Origin: Bdellovibrio bacteriovorus str. Tiberius
GTDB taxonomy: Bacteria; Bdellovibrionota; Bdellovibrionia; Bdellovibrionales; Bdellovibrionaceae
Assembly: GCF_000317895.1 (NCBI RefSeq)
Contig: NC_019567.1
Span: 3,286,001 to 3,350,000, forward strand
DNA: 64,000 nt
Reading direction: 5' to 3'
Shown here: positions 9,279-18,289 of the stretch, piece by piece
Numbering within the stretch: position 1 is the stretch's first letter
Layout of the letters: each line of letters starts with the position of its first letter
Notes under the pieces: model-generated
Told to the model about the DNA's origin: nothing
Databases searched by the model: none
What the model saw: only the letters and a program-made list of their open reading frames with translations
Program-made: the position numbers and the translations under genes

Positions 9279-11963
9279 CTAGACCAGCTTGCGAAGCACG
9301 TAATGGAGGATGCCCCCATTTTTGTAGTACTCAAGTTCAACCGCGGTGTCGATGCGAGAACGTACTTTCACGTCCTCTTTCTGACCGTTGGCGCGATGAA
9401 TGGTCAACGTCAAATCCTGCTGCGGCTTCATCCCGGCTGCAATGCCGGAAATATCGAAAGTCTCAGTGCCATCCAAATGCAAAGTCTTGCGATCAGTGCC
9501 CGGATGGAATTGCAAAGGCAGAACCCCCATACCAATCAGGTTGGAACGGTGAATACGCTCAAAACTTTCCGCGATCACAGCTTTCACACCCAACAAACGA
9601 GTGCCCTTGGCTGCCCAGTCACGGGAAGATCCTGTGCCGTACTCTTTACCCGCGATCACCACCAAAGGTGTCATCGTGGACTGATACTTCACGGAGGCAT
9701 CGTAAATGGCCAGCGTTTCGCCGCTTGGCACGTACTTGGTCATGCCGCCTTCCACACCCTGAAGCATTTCGTTCTTGATGCGGATATTGGCAAACGTACC
9801 ACGCACCATCACCTCGTCATTACCACGACGGGATCCGTACGAGTTGAAGTCATGAGCTTCCACTCCATGGGACGTCAGATAACGTCCTGCCGGAGAATCT
9901 TTCTTAATACTTCCGGCCGGTGAAATATGGTCCGTCGTGATAGAATCACCCAAGATAGCCAAAGGACGAGCCCCTTTCACATCATGAACCGCTTCCGGCT
10001 TCAGACCCATGCCTTCAAAGTACGGTGGATTCTTGATGTAGGTGCTTTTTTCCCAGCTGTATACCTGTGATGACGTGGTATTGATTTTCTGCCAGTCTTC
10101 TGTGCCCGCGAAAACATTTCCATAACGAGTGTCGAACATTTTCGTTTCAACAGTCTTGTTGATGGTATCCTGGATTTCCTGAGTACTTGGCCAGATGTCT
10201 TTCAGGTACACCGGCTTGCCGGCAGAATCTTCGCCCAGAGAATCCCTGGTGATATCGATCATCATATTACCCGCCAAAGCGTGCGCCACCACCAGCATCG
10301 GGGACGCCAGATAGTTCGCTTTCACGTGCGGATTGATACGGCCTTCAAAGTTGCGGTTTCCGGAAAGAACCGACGCCACAACCAGATTTCCTTTTTCAAC
10401 GGCCCCTGCCACCGGCGCATCCAGCGGACCGGAATTTCCGATACAAGTCGTGCAACCATAACCCACAAGATTGAAGCCAAGTTTATCCAGATAAGTCTGC
10501 AAACCTGCGCGCTCTAGATAGTCCGTCACCACCTGAGACCCCGGAGCCAGGGATGTTTTCACCCACGGCTTCACGGTCAGGCCTTTTTCCACGGCTTTCT
10601 TCGCCACCAGACCGGCACCGATCATCACCGAGGGATTGGAAGTGTTCGTGCAACTGGTGATCGCGGCGATAACCACATCCCCGTGACCCAAAGAATAATT
10701 TTGACTGTCCACAGCAACCGCCGACGCGGATTTGGTCGTTTTGTCGGCTTCTACCTGGAATCCTGCGACCAGTTGTTTTTTGAAGTCTTCAGCAGCTCCA
10801 GCCAGAACCACACGGTCCTGCGGGCGTTTCGGTCCTGCCAGTGACGGCACCACCGTGGACATGTCCAGATGAAGAGTGTCGTTGAAGTGATAGTGCTTTT
10901 CAGCTTCTTCTGAACGCCACAAACCGGTTTCTTTTGCATAAGCCTCAACCAAAGCAATCGTTGCGGCATCACGGCCGGACAGACGCAGATACTTCATTGT
11001 CTGTTCGTCCACCGGGAAGAACCCGCAGGTTGCACCGTATTCCGGAGCCATGTTGGCAATCGTCGCACGATCCGCCAAGGACATGGACGCCAGACCCGGG
11101 CCATAGAATTCAACAAATTTTCCGACCACACCTTTTTTTCGCAGCATCTGCGTGATGGTCAGAACAAGATCCGTCGCGGTCGTGCCTTCTTGCATCTTGC
11201 CATCCAGCTTAAATCCGACCACTTCCGGAATCAGCATGCTGAGAGGTTGCCCCAGCATCACCGCTTCCGCCTCGATACCACCGACACCCCAGCCCAGCAC
11301 GGCCAGACCGTTGATCATGGTGGTATGACTGTCTGTGCCCACCAGCGTGTCCGGGAAGGCATTGGCACCATCCGACCCTTGATTGGACCAAACCGTTTTA
11401 CCCAAATACTCCAGATTCACCTGGTGGCAAATACCGGTGCCCGGCGGAACCACTTTGAAATTCTGAAACGCGTTCTGCCCCCATTTCAGGAAGACATAAC
11501 GTTCGTGGTTTCGTTCAAATTCCATCTTAACGTTTTCATCAAAGGACTTCGGCGTACCGAAAGCATCGACCATCACCGAGTGGTCAATCACCAGATCCAC
11601 TGGCACCAGCGGGTTGATCTTTTTCGGATCACCACCCAGAGCTTTCATCGCGTCACGCATTGCTGCCAGATCCACGACTGCCGGTACACCGGTGAAGTCC
11701 TGCATCAGCACTCGCGCCGGGAAGAAAGAAATTTCGCGGGAAAGGGATTCGGTGCTCAGGCTCAGCAGGGAATCAATGTCCTCTTTGCTGACATGCAGAC
11801 CATCCTCGTGGCGCAGAAGGTTTTCCAAAAGGACCTTCAGCGACACCGGTAGTTTTTTTATATTGGGATGCTGGATTTTCTGAGCGTTGAAAGTGGTGTA
11901 GCTCTGAGAGCCCACCTGAAGTTTCGATTTCGTCTTAAAACTGTCTTTGGATTGAATGAACAT
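9279..11963 (-). CDS. acnA: Aconitate hydratase A
   Basis: Aconitase of the AcnA/IRP1 type, which interconverts citrate and isocitrate in the TCA cycle with a [4Fe-4S] cluster. At 894 residues it has the expected length. The three cluster cysteines are in SCTNTSNP and [11 protein letters not shown]; the [20 protein letters not shown] and C-terminal [13 protein letters not shown] and [20 protein letters not shown] segments are all present. It starts 16 bases after the Nudix hydrolase stop, so the two are probably cotranscribed. The ribosome site AAGGAG sits in the loop of a 6-bp hairpin that abuts the start codon (see separate entry), which may allow translational control. Confidence 0.98.
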   Translation of the reverse strand: MFIQSKDSFKTKSKLQVGSQSYTTFNAQKIQHPNIKKLPVSLKVLLENLLRHEDGLHVSKEDIDSLLSLSTESLSREISFFPARVLMQDFTGVPAVVDLAAMRDAMKALGGDPKKINPLVPVDLVIDHSVMVDAFGTPKSFDENVKMEFERNHERYVFLKWGQNAFQNFKVVPPGTGICHQVNLEYLGKTVWSNQGSDGANAFPDTLVGTDSHTTMINGLAVLGWGVGGIEAEAVMLGQPLSMLIPEVVGFKLDGKMQEGTTATDLVLTITQMLRKKGVVGKFVEFYGPGLASMSLADRATIANMAPEYGATCGFFPVDEQTMKYLRLSGRDAATIALVEAYAKETGLWRSEEAEKHYHFNDTLHLDMSTVVPSLAGPKRPQDRVVLAGAAEDFKKQLVAGFQVEADKTTKSASAVAVDSQNYSLGHGDVVIAAITSCTNTSNPSVMIGAGLVAKKAVEKGLTVKPWVKTSLAPGSQVVTDYLERAGLQTYLDKLGFNLVGYGCTTCIGNSGPLDAPVAGAVEKGNLVVASVLSGNRNFEGRINPHVKANYLASPMLVVAHALAGNMMIDITRDSLGEDSAGKPVYLKDIWPSTQEIQDTINKTVETKMFDTRYGNVFAGTEDWQKINTTSSQVYSWEKSTYIKNPPYFEGMGLKPEAVHDVKGARPLAILGDSITTDHISPAGSIKKDSPAGRYLTSHGVEAHDFNSYGSRRGNDEVMVRGTFANIRIKNEMLQGVEGGMTKYVPSGETLAIYDASVKYQSTMTPLVVIAGKEYGTGSSRDWAAKGTRLLGVKAVIAESFERIHRSNLIGMGVLPLQFHPGTDRKTLHLDGTETFDISGIAAGMKPQQDLTLTIHRANGQKEDVKVRSRIDTAVELEYYKNGGILHYVLRKLV

Positions 11964-11981
11964 GAGAGGCTCCTTCCTCTC
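11964..11981 (-). promoter_or_regulatory. Hairpin presenting the acnA ribosome-binding site
   Basis: On the minus strand GAGAGG and CCTCTC form a 6-bp stem whose hexaloop is exactly AAGGAG, the Shine-Dalgarno sequence; the stem ends directly at the ATG. It also covers the end of the Nudix stop codon. The pairing is seen directly; a regulatory role is inference. Confidence 0.5.
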
Positions 11982-12528
11982 AATTCCACTCCCCTCTTAG
12001 GAATTTATCAAGCCAAAAAGCCCCGATCTGGGTTTTCACATCGCTGACTTTTCCCTCGAGAACAAGCTGCATCAGATCCGCGGGTTTTACTTCGACAACC
12101 TCAATAAACTCGCCCTGATCCAGACGCTGTTGGAGCTGAGTCAAATCCTTGGCCAGATACAAATCAATGTGTTCGTTGGAATAACCAATGACCGGGTGAA
12201 TTGTGGTCAGGAACTTCCAGTCTTTGGCTTCATAACCGGTCTCTTCGAGCAGTTCTCGTTTTGCTGTCAGCAGGGTTTCTTCATTGTGATCCCTTTTTCC
12301 GGCCGGGAACTCGAGAAAAACTTTCTTTACGGCATGGCGGTACTGATGAATCATCACGACATTTCCATTCGGCAAAAGCGGAATCATCATGGCCGCGCCG
12401 GGATGCAGAATGTATTCACGAGTGTACGTGCGCCCGTCAGGGGCCCGCACCTGATCCTGTTCAATTTTGAGGTATCGTCCTTTAAAAATCTGACGCGTGG
12501 ACAGCGTCTTTTCTTCCAAATGCTTCAT
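11980..12528 (-). CDS. Nudix hydrolase, ADP-ribose pyrophosphatase type
   Basis: A Nudix enzyme with a perfect box fitting GX5EX7REUXEEXGU: it begins at GKRDHNEE and ends RELLEETGY, with metal-binding glutamates in REXXEE. The preceding PAG-like segment ([11 protein letters not shown]) and the [12 protein letters not shown] tail suggest the ADP-ribose/NDP-sugar hydrolase group. I chose Met at 12528 ([15 protein letters not shown]), giving 182 residues; a longer frame reaches 12606, but its extra 26 residues are not family-like and run into a CCTTTTG/CAAAAGG inverted repeat. No strong Shine-Dalgarno is seen for either start. acnA follows 16 bases downstream. Confidence 0.86.
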   Translation of the reverse strand: MKHLEEKTLSTRQIFKGRYLKIEQDQVRAPDGRTYTREYILHPGAAMMIPLLPNGNVVMIHQYRHAVKKVFLEFPAGKRDHNEETLLTAKRELLEETGYEAKDWKFLTTIHPVIGYSNEHIDLYLAKDLTQLQQRLDQGEFIEVVEVKPADLMQLVLEGKVSDVKTQIGAFWLDKFLRGEWN

Positions 12529-12699
12529 GGTGTTCAGAGTCTCATACAGACACGCTGAAGTCGCTCCATTTCGTCTGGACCAAAGATGGTCCCGCCTTTT
12601 GTCCAAAAGGTGTAGAATGGATGAGGCTCATAGATGTTGAATTCAAGAGTGTTGTATAGACTTGTGTTAAATCAAATTTGAAAGATCAGGAGGATCACT

Positions 12700-13458
12700 A
12701 TGAGAGCTTTGACCAAGGTGGGAATATTCATGTCCACCGCTCTTCTTGCTTCGCTCATGTTTGCCCAGGATGCAAACGCCCAACGCCGCCTTAGTCGCGG
12801 TCCCAGCCTTTCAGGCGACATGTCTTTGGGAATCGGTCTGTCGACTGTTTCTGCCGGACAAAATGACATGAACTCGTTGATTGACGCCGCTCGTGCGAGC
12901 GCCGCCAACGCTGACACCAAATCTCTGGGCAGTGCCTGGGAATTTTATGCCAACTGGTCTTACCGCTTCAGCGGGACTTCTTATGCATTTGTCTTCCGCC
13001 CTTCTTACTTCATGCAAAGCACTGAAGGTTCAGGCACTGACGGAAGTTACGATTACAAACTGACGGGATTCACTGTCTTCCCGATCTTCCGCATGTATCC
13101 GCTGGAAAATTCTTTCATCAAGTTCTACATGCAGACAGGCCTGGGTTACGGTTCCTTGAGTGGTGAAATCACCGCCGGCACCAAGAATCTGGATTTCAAA
13201 GGCAGTGCCTTTGGCGCCATGGGTGGTATCGGTGTGGACTTCTGCTTCACCGACGCTCACTGTCTGACGGTGGAAGGCAATATCCGTTACATGCCTATTG
13301 AACGAAATCTGACAACCGGAGGAAACTGTACCGGTGCCAGCGACATCCCGGGCGTCAGCCAGTGCGGTGGCGATTCCGAAGTCGAGCGCAATGGCAAGGA
13401 CTTGTCGACGACCATGTCCGGAGTGCAGGGCCTGATCGGTTACACGATGAATTTCTAG
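12700..13458 (+). CDS. Exported beta-barrel-type outer membrane protein
   Basis: A 252-residue protein that I do not recognise as a named family. A signal peptide (MRALTKVGIFMSTALLASLMFAQDANA) is followed by alternating hydrophobic/aromatic strands with glycine and ends in phenylalanine (IGYTMNF), as outer-membrane barrels do. Strand-like segments such as WEFYANWSYRFSG, YAFVFRPSYFM and FIKFYMQTGLGYG support an 8-to-10-strand barrel. Cysteines at FCFTDAHC, GNCTG and SQCGG could form surface disulfides. The ribosome site AGGAGG is 6 bases before ATG, and a strong terminator follows, so it is a single-gene unit. Confidence 0.8.
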   Translation: MRALTKVGIFMSTALLASLMFAQDANAQRRLSRGPSLSGDMSLGIGLSTVSAGQNDMNSLIDAARASAANADTKSLGSAWEFYANWSYRFSGTSYAFVFRPSYFMQSTEGSGTDGSYDYKLTGFTVFPIFRMYPLENSFIKFYMQTGLGYGSLSGEITAGTKNLDFKGSAFGAMGGIGVDFCFTDAHCLTVEGNIRYMPIERNLTTGGNCTGASDIPGVSQCGGDSEVERNGKDLSTTMSGVQGLIGYTMNF

Positions 13459-13493
13459 CAAGACTAGTGTCTTGTTTCAGTACTGATTCGCTC

Positions 13494-13524
13494 AAAAAGC
13501 CACCTCCAGAAGGTGGCTTTTTTT
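13494..13524 (+). terminator. Intrinsic terminator after the 12.7-kb barrel gene
   Basis: AAAAAGCCACCT pairs with AGGTGGCTTTTT around a short loop and is followed by a T run, 36 bases after the stop codon. Confidence 0.9.
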
Positions 13525-13588
13525 ATTCCCGCCCTGAGACACCAGGCGACTTTAGAAGTCTTCAGTTTTTGCCGATATTTTAACAAGC

Positions 13589-14155
13589 ATGAATACACGG
13601 GACGTGAATAAAATCGCCATATTAGGGATGATCGTATCGATCCTCTCTGCCTGCTCGGACGCCAGTCCGACAGTGTCGATTCTGCGTTCTGTGGAAAGTC
13701 TTGAGTTCAATCCAAGTCACGTTGTCACTTCCAGCCTGAACAGTGTGCCATTACAAGCCTCTTGCGCCAACTTCATCGGCAACATCGACATGAGTCTCGA
13801 TGGCGGTGTCACCTGGATCACGCCGACCAGTTATGACGTCACCGCGCCGTCATCGTGTGTGAACGGCAAGTTCACCGTCAGTCTGTCCAATCTGAAATCC
13901 CCGTGGAGCTCTTTGGCGATTTCACCCGGGCAAACTCTGAAAGTGAAATTCCGCGCACAACCGCGCAAGAACAATTTCTTCTACAAAGAAGTAACAGTGC
14001 TTTATTCCCCGTCATCCACCCGCAGTCAGGACATCCTGATTGGCAGTGCCGAACAGGCCGGTGGTGGATACCGCGTAAAAAGCCGCCTTCGTCATCAGCA
14101 GCAGCATGTCGCCACGGGCGGCAACTTTAAAATCAAAGGGAGAATCACAGAATGA
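13589..14155 (+). CDS. Small lipoprotein coupled to fibre protein
   Basis: A 188-residue lipoprotein: after a short N-terminus, IAILGMIVSILSAC provides a hydrophobic segment and a lipobox (LSAC). The mature part has Ig-like features (DMSLDGGVTWITP, PGQTLKVKFRAQPRKNNFFYKEVTVLY) and ends with a basic, glutamine/histidine-rich stretch (RLRHQQQHVATGG). I do not recognise the family. Its TGA overlaps the start of the fibre gene by four bases (ATGA), so the two are translationally coupled and probably act together, for instance with the lipoprotein anchoring or helping to assemble the fibre; that role is inferred. Confidence 0.75.
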   Translation: MNTRDVNKIAILGMIVSILSACSDASPTVSILRSVESLEFNPSHVVTSSLNSVPLQASCANFIGNIDMSLDGGVTWITPTSYDVTAPSSCVNGKFTVSLSNLKSPWSSLAISPGQTLKVKFRAQPRKNNFFYKEVTVLYSPSSTRSQDILIGSAEQAGGGYRVKSRLRHQQQHVATGGNFKIKGRITE

Positions 14156-16920
14156 AAAATCTGATTTATTCCCTTATGCTGATTTTGACGACAGCTTCGG
14201 TTCCGGCTCAGGCAGCTTCGCCGTCGCCAGGTCCGTTGTTCACTTATGAAGGTTTGCTGACGGATGCCGCGGGCACTCCGATCACCACAACCCAGACCGT
14301 TCTTTTACAGATTATCTATCCATCCACTTGTGTGGTGTTTGAAGAAACCCACAGCATCACCCCTGGTTCCAGCGGTGAATTCAGTGTGATTGTCGGCAGT
14401 GGCACACGCACGGATTCCACGGGCAATACCGCGGATCGCATTTTTGCGTCTGCCGGCAGTGTGACCTGTTCTGACACCAGCACCGTGACGGCATCGGGAT
14501 TCACAACCCGTTCTTTGCGCGTGCGTGTGGGCGGAACCGATCTGACGCCGGATGTGGCGATCAATACGGTTCCATTTGCCATCAATGCCGCCCGTCTTGC
14601 CGACAAAACCGCCGCAGACTTTGTACAGGTTTCAGCGTCGACAACTCAAACCAATGTTGACAGTGTTTTCAGCCGCTACAGCACTTTGAACAGTGTTTTG
14701 AATATGTTCACAACAGCGGGCGCCAACGGTCAGGTTCTGATTGGCACTGGCACCGGCTATACCCCGGCAAATTTGACGGCGGGTTCCGGTATCAATATCA
14801 CCAACTCTTCCGGTGGCATTACGATTTCTGCCAGCGGTGGAGGCGGCTCGGTCACTTCCGTGACAGCCCAATCACCTTTGGGTGTTGCCGGAACTGCAGC
14901 CGTGCCGGATCTGTTCATCACACAAGCCAACTCCACCACTAACGGTTATTTGAGTTCCGCAGACTGGCAGGCCTTCAACAACAAGCAAGACAAGTCCCTT
15001 TCCACGGGCCGAATTTGGGTTGGCAGCAGCGGCATGTCTGTGGAAGTTCCCGTCAGTGGCGATGCGACTTTGGATTACTCTGGTGCCCTCAGCCTTGCAA
15101 GTGTCGGCACCCCTGGCACTTATCCCAAAGTGACCGTTGATGCGAAAGGCCGCGTGACTGCGGGCTCAGCACTGGTGGCTGCGGATATTCCGTCCCTGGA
15201 CTGGAATAAAATCACCACGGGTTTGCCATCTTCACTTTCTGGTTATGGCATCCTGGATGCTGTTAAAAACTTTGGTGGCACGGCAGGAATCATGTCTGGC
15301 ATAGATGCGGCCCGTCCGGCTGCGGGTAATGCAGGCCTTCTTTATATTTCTTCAGACACTCATCAGATCTATCGCGACAATGGGTCCTCATGGAGCACTC
15401 TGGGGGGCGGTGGAGCGGCAACCCCGATCAGTCTTACGTCCCAAGTCACGGGAGTCCTGCCCATTGCGAACGGTGGTACTGGTGCATCCTCTGTTGTTGG
15501 CGCGATGGCGACTCTATCCCCGCTGACAAGCAAAGGCGATATTCTGGTTCACAACGGTACAAACAACGTTCGCCTGCCTGCGGGATCCCCTGGCCAGGTT
15601 CTGACCGCGGATACTGCTGATGCCAACGGTGTGAAATGGATCTCGATTCCCACGGGCACCGTCACGAATGTGACTGGCACGGCTCCGGTGGTTGTTTCCA
15701 ACAACACCACAACGCCGACTATCTCGGTCAACGATGCCACCGCCAGCACCAAAGGTGTTGTGCAAATCGGAAGTGGTCTGAATGTCACATCCGGCACCGT
15801 CAGCGTGAATCCGGCATCATTCCCTTCGATAGTCCCGGTTTCAAAAGGTGGTACCGGCACTGGCACCATCGCGGCAAATAAAATACTGATGACCAACGGA
15901 TCAGCCAATGCATTCACTGAATTTTCGTGCGGCATCGGTCAGGCCATTGCCTTTGATGCCATGGGTGTTGCCGGCTGTTCCAGCTACAGTTCCTTGGGTG
16001 TGATTGTGAATTCAGGGAACTCTTTGGGAATCCCGATGATCGTGGGCACCAACGATGCCTTCAGCCTGTCGCTTGAAACCAACAATACGACCCGCATGAC
16101 GATCGACGATAACGGCCGCGTGGGTATTGGAACAACCACCCCAGCGACGCCCCTGCATGTGCTCGGATCCGGTGAAGTGGCGCGCTTCGTGTCTTCGGCC
16201 ACAGGTGGTGTGGTGTTAGATTCCACGGCGCTGAATTATAATCCGTCTTTGATCTACAGAAAAACCAATATCAATCGCTGGTCGATGATGGTTAATGCGG
16301 TATCCGAAAGCGGATCCAACCTGGGTTCGAACTTCAGTATCCTTCGCTATGATGACGCTGGCACCACGCTGGGAGCGGCAGTGACAATTGATCGCGCCAC
16401 CGGGAACTTTGGTATCAATACCGCGGCACCGACTTACACCATTCACGTGACCGGGACTGCCGGATTAAGTACAGGTTCTGCATGGACAGTGGCATCCGAT
16501 GCACGCCTGAAAGACGTGCATGGCGATTATGAATACGGCTTGAATGAAATTCTGAAACTGCACACAGTTCGTTACAATTACAAAGCTGGCAACGCCGCGA
16601 AAATCCCTTCGGATGTTCCTATGGTGGGCTTCATCGCCCAGGAAGTTCAGCAGGTGATTCCGGATGCAGTGAAAACCCGCGCTGACGGCTATCTTGAACT
16701 GAATGTCGACCCCATTCACTGGGCGACCGTGAATGCGGTGAAAGACCTTCACGGCATGTGCAAAGCCACGCAGGATCAACTGAACACCATCACTCGAAAA
16801 GTCGCTTCTTTGGAAGAAGATGCTGCTGCGAAAGACCTGCGCATCAAGGCGCTGGAAGATGAAAACAAGAGTCTCAAAAAAGACCTGGAAATGATCAAAG
16901 CCAAACTTGGCCTGCAGTAA
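14152..16920 (+). CDS. Phage-tail-fibre-like surface protein with C-terminal S74 chaperone domain
   Basis: A 922-residue secreted protein (signal peptide ending near AQAAS). The N-terminal domain (FTYEGLLTDAAGTPITT...) is followed by long low-complexity Ser/Thr/Gly/Ala beta-rich sequence like phage fibre shafts, with motifs seen in fibre proteins such as GYLSSADWQAFNNKQ (about residue 265), two GGTG-containing segments (LPIANGGTGASS, VPVSKGGTGTGT) and NGRVGIGTTTPATPLHV. The C-terminal end is a peptidase S74 intramolecular chaperone: Ser782 and Lys787 in SDARLK, then GFIAQEVQQVIPDAV and a terminal coiled coil. In known S74 proteins this domain trimerises the fibre and cuts itself off before the Ser, which here would release 141 residues. 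It resembles the mosaic trimeric adhesins reported in B. bacteriovorus; a prey-contact role is inferred. Confidence 0.87.
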   Translation: MKNLIYSLMLILTTASVPAQAASPSPGPLFTYEGLLTDAAGTPITTTQTVLLQIIYPSTCVVFEETHSITPGSSGEFSVIVGSGTRTDSTGNTADRIFASAGSVTCSDTSTVTASGFTTRSLRVRVGGTDLTPDVAINTVPFAINAARLADKTAADFVQVSASTTQTNVDSVFSRYSTLNSVLNMFTTAGANGQVLIGTGTGYTPANLTAGSGINITNSSGGITISASGGGGSVTSVTAQSPLGVAGTAAVPDLFITQANSTTNGYLSSADWQAFNNKQDKSLSTGRIWVGSSGMSVEVPVSGDATLDYSGALSLASVGTPGTYPKVTVDAKGRVTAGSALVAADIPSLDWNKITTGLPSSLSGYGILDAVKNFGGTAGIMSGIDAARPAAGNAGLLYISSDTHQIYRDNGSSWSTLGGGGAATPISLTSQVTGVLPIANGGTGASSVVGAMATLSPLTSKGDILVHNGTNNVRLPAGSPGQVLTADTADANGVKWISIPTGTVTNVTGTAPVVVSNNTTTPTISVNDATASTKGVVQIGSGLNVTSGTVSVNPASFPSIVPVSKGGTGTGTIAANKILMTNGSANAFTEFSCGIGQAIAFDAMGVAGCSSYSSLGVIVNSGNSLGIPMIVGTNDAFSLSLETNNTTRMTIDDNGRVGIGTTTPATPLHVLGSGEVARFVSSATGGVVLDSTALNYNPSLIYRKTNINRWSMMVNAVSESGSNLGSNFSILRYDDAGTTLGAAVTIDRATGNFGINTAAPTYTIHVTGTAGLSTGSAWTVASDARLKDVHGDYEYGLNEILKLHTVRYNYKAGNAAKIPSDVPMVGFIAQEVQQVIPDAVKTRADGYLELNVDPIHWATVNAVKDLHGMCKATQDQLNTITRKVASLEEDAAAKDLRIKALEDENKSLKKDLEMIKAKLGLQ

Positions 16921-17030
16921 TCTCATTTCGAAACTTCAAAACATACCATTACAGTACGACGTGTGGGGGATACTTCCACAGTTTTTACAATTTTGTTAAT
17001 CTTATAGATAGCTGATTGTAGAGGTACGTA

Positions 17031-18209
17031 ATGACAAAATCACTATTGATGGCCGTGCTGTTGGTGTCCCCTTTCGCACTGGCGAAAAAACAAAATGAAC
17101 CCAATCTTCGCGCGCGTGGCCTGCTGAAAAAAATCACCTGCAGTTATCACGGCAGCGGAAAAACCCCTACCGGCGAAAGCATCGGATCGGTGGACTTTGC
17201 CGATCCGGAAAAAACCGTCTGTGATCCCCTGGGCAGCGGTTCTGCCAACAATACCGAAAACGGTCTGTTTGCGAAGCTCTTCGTAAAAAGCCCTGAGATG
17301 TCCAGTCCGGTCAAAAGCGTGATGGACTATTACAACAACGGTGTGAAGCTTGAGCAGGATCTGTATTTTTCGGACGTCAATGTACCGACGCGCGTTTTCA
17401 CTGACGGCTTTGCCACCAGGAACGGCGAAGTGCTGATGGATGCCAGCGGCAACAAACTGATCGAAAACTTTGCCATCGAATACACCTCCGTCCTGAAACT
17501 TTCAGATCAGGATCGTGAAGGCCACTATGAAATTTCATTGCTGTCTGATGACGGTGCCCGCCTGTTTGTGAAAGAGGGCGACGCATGGAATGAACTGGTG
17601 AATAACGACGGCGTGCACCCGACCCGTCTGGGCTGTCCTTTCCGCACGGTGGAAATGAAAAAGGACACCGAACTGCCGATCCGTATTCTGTACTATCAGG
17701 GGCCGCGCTATCACATTGCCAATGTGATGCTGTGGAAACATCACAAAAAGGCCCAAAGCTGGAAAAAGCCTTCGTCGCATTCCCTGTGCGGCATTCAAAG
17801 CAACAATTTCTTCTACAACCCGAACAACGGAAAAAAACAAGCGGCGGTGAAGTTCCTGGAAGCCACGGGCTGGGATGTGGTTGCGCCGGCCAACTTCCGC
17901 ATGCCTCCTTTGAAACCGAATCCGTGCGTGGAACCGGACTTTGCTTTAAGCGACTTCAAGGTGGCCTCGGTGGCCGCTCCGAATGCAGAAATTACCTGGT
18001 CGACAAACTTCCCGTCCTCAAGCCAGATCTATATCGTCAATATCTTCACGGGTGAGGAAATGTACACCGCGGTTGATAGCGAGATGGTCACAAGCCATAA
18101 AGCCGTCTTAAGCGGTCTGATCCATGGTTTGCAGTATCAGGTTCAGGCCATCAGCGTGGATGCAAGCGGTAAAGAGCTTCGCAGCCCTGCCATCATGCTT
18201 CTGCCATAA
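17031..18209 (+). CDS. Exported PA14-like and Fn3-like domain protein
   Basis: A 392-residue protein with a signal peptide (MTKSLLMAVLLVSPFALA). Residues ~95-250 look like a PA14 domain: YNNGVKLEQDLYFSDVNVPTRVFTDGF, then HYEISLLSDDGARLFVKEGDAWNELVNNDG and LPIRILYYQGPRYHIANVMLW, the pattern of carbohydrate-binding PA14 modules. Residues ~300-390 look like a fibronectin type III domain (ITWSTNFPSSSQIYIV, HKAVLSGLIHGLQYQVQAISVDASGKE). Such modules bind glycans or surfaces. It stands 110 bases after the fibre gene with no clear terminator between; the AT-rich gap includes a TATAGA that could be a -10 element, but no good -35 is seen. Localisation and ligand are inferred. Confidence 0.72.
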   Translation: MTKSLLMAVLLVSPFALAKKQNEPNLRARGLLKKITCSYHGSGKTPTGESIGSVDFADPEKTVCDPLGSGSANNTENGLFAKLFVKSPEMSSPVKSVMDYYNNGVKLEQDLYFSDVNVPTRVFTDGFATRNGEVLMDASGNKLIENFAIEYTSVLKLSDQDREGHYEISLLSDDGARLFVKEGDAWNELVNNDGVHPTRLGCPFRTVEMKKDTELPIRILYYQGPRYHIANVMLWKHHKKAQSWKKPSSHSLCGIQSNNFFYNPNNGKKQAAVKFLEATGWDVVAPANFRMPPLKPNPCVEPDFALSDFKVASVAAPNAEITWSTNFPSSSQIYIVNIFTGEEMYTAVDSEMVTSHKAVLSGLIHGLQYQVQAISVDASGKELRSPAIMLLP

Positions 18210-18261
18210 GCTTATCATTCCTTCCGGGAATACTAAGTTTCCACCTGCTAACTTGCCAGTC

Positions 18262-18287
18262 CCCCGGTTTTTAAATAGAAACCGGGG
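18262..18287 (+). promoter_or_regulatory. 9-bp hairpin directly before the phosphatase start
   Basis: CCCCGGTTT and AAACCGGGG form a perfect stem with an 8-base AT-rich loop and end two bases before the ATG at 18290. The only purine-rich Shine-Dalgarno candidate (GGGG) is in the 3' arm, so the fold would hide it. A weak terminator for the upstream gene is the alternative, but no T run follows. Confidence 0.5.
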
Positions 18288-18289
18288 CC

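Noticed and set aside
12529-12606. N-terminal extension of the Nudix hydrolase
   Set aside because: The extra 26 codons are not family-like, lack a ribosome site and include an inverted repeat, so the internal Met was chosen.
14152-16920. Fibre gene as evidence for a prophage
   Set aside because: No other phage structural, lysis, integrase or replication genes are nearby, and the protein has a signal peptide; it fits a chromosomal adhesin better.
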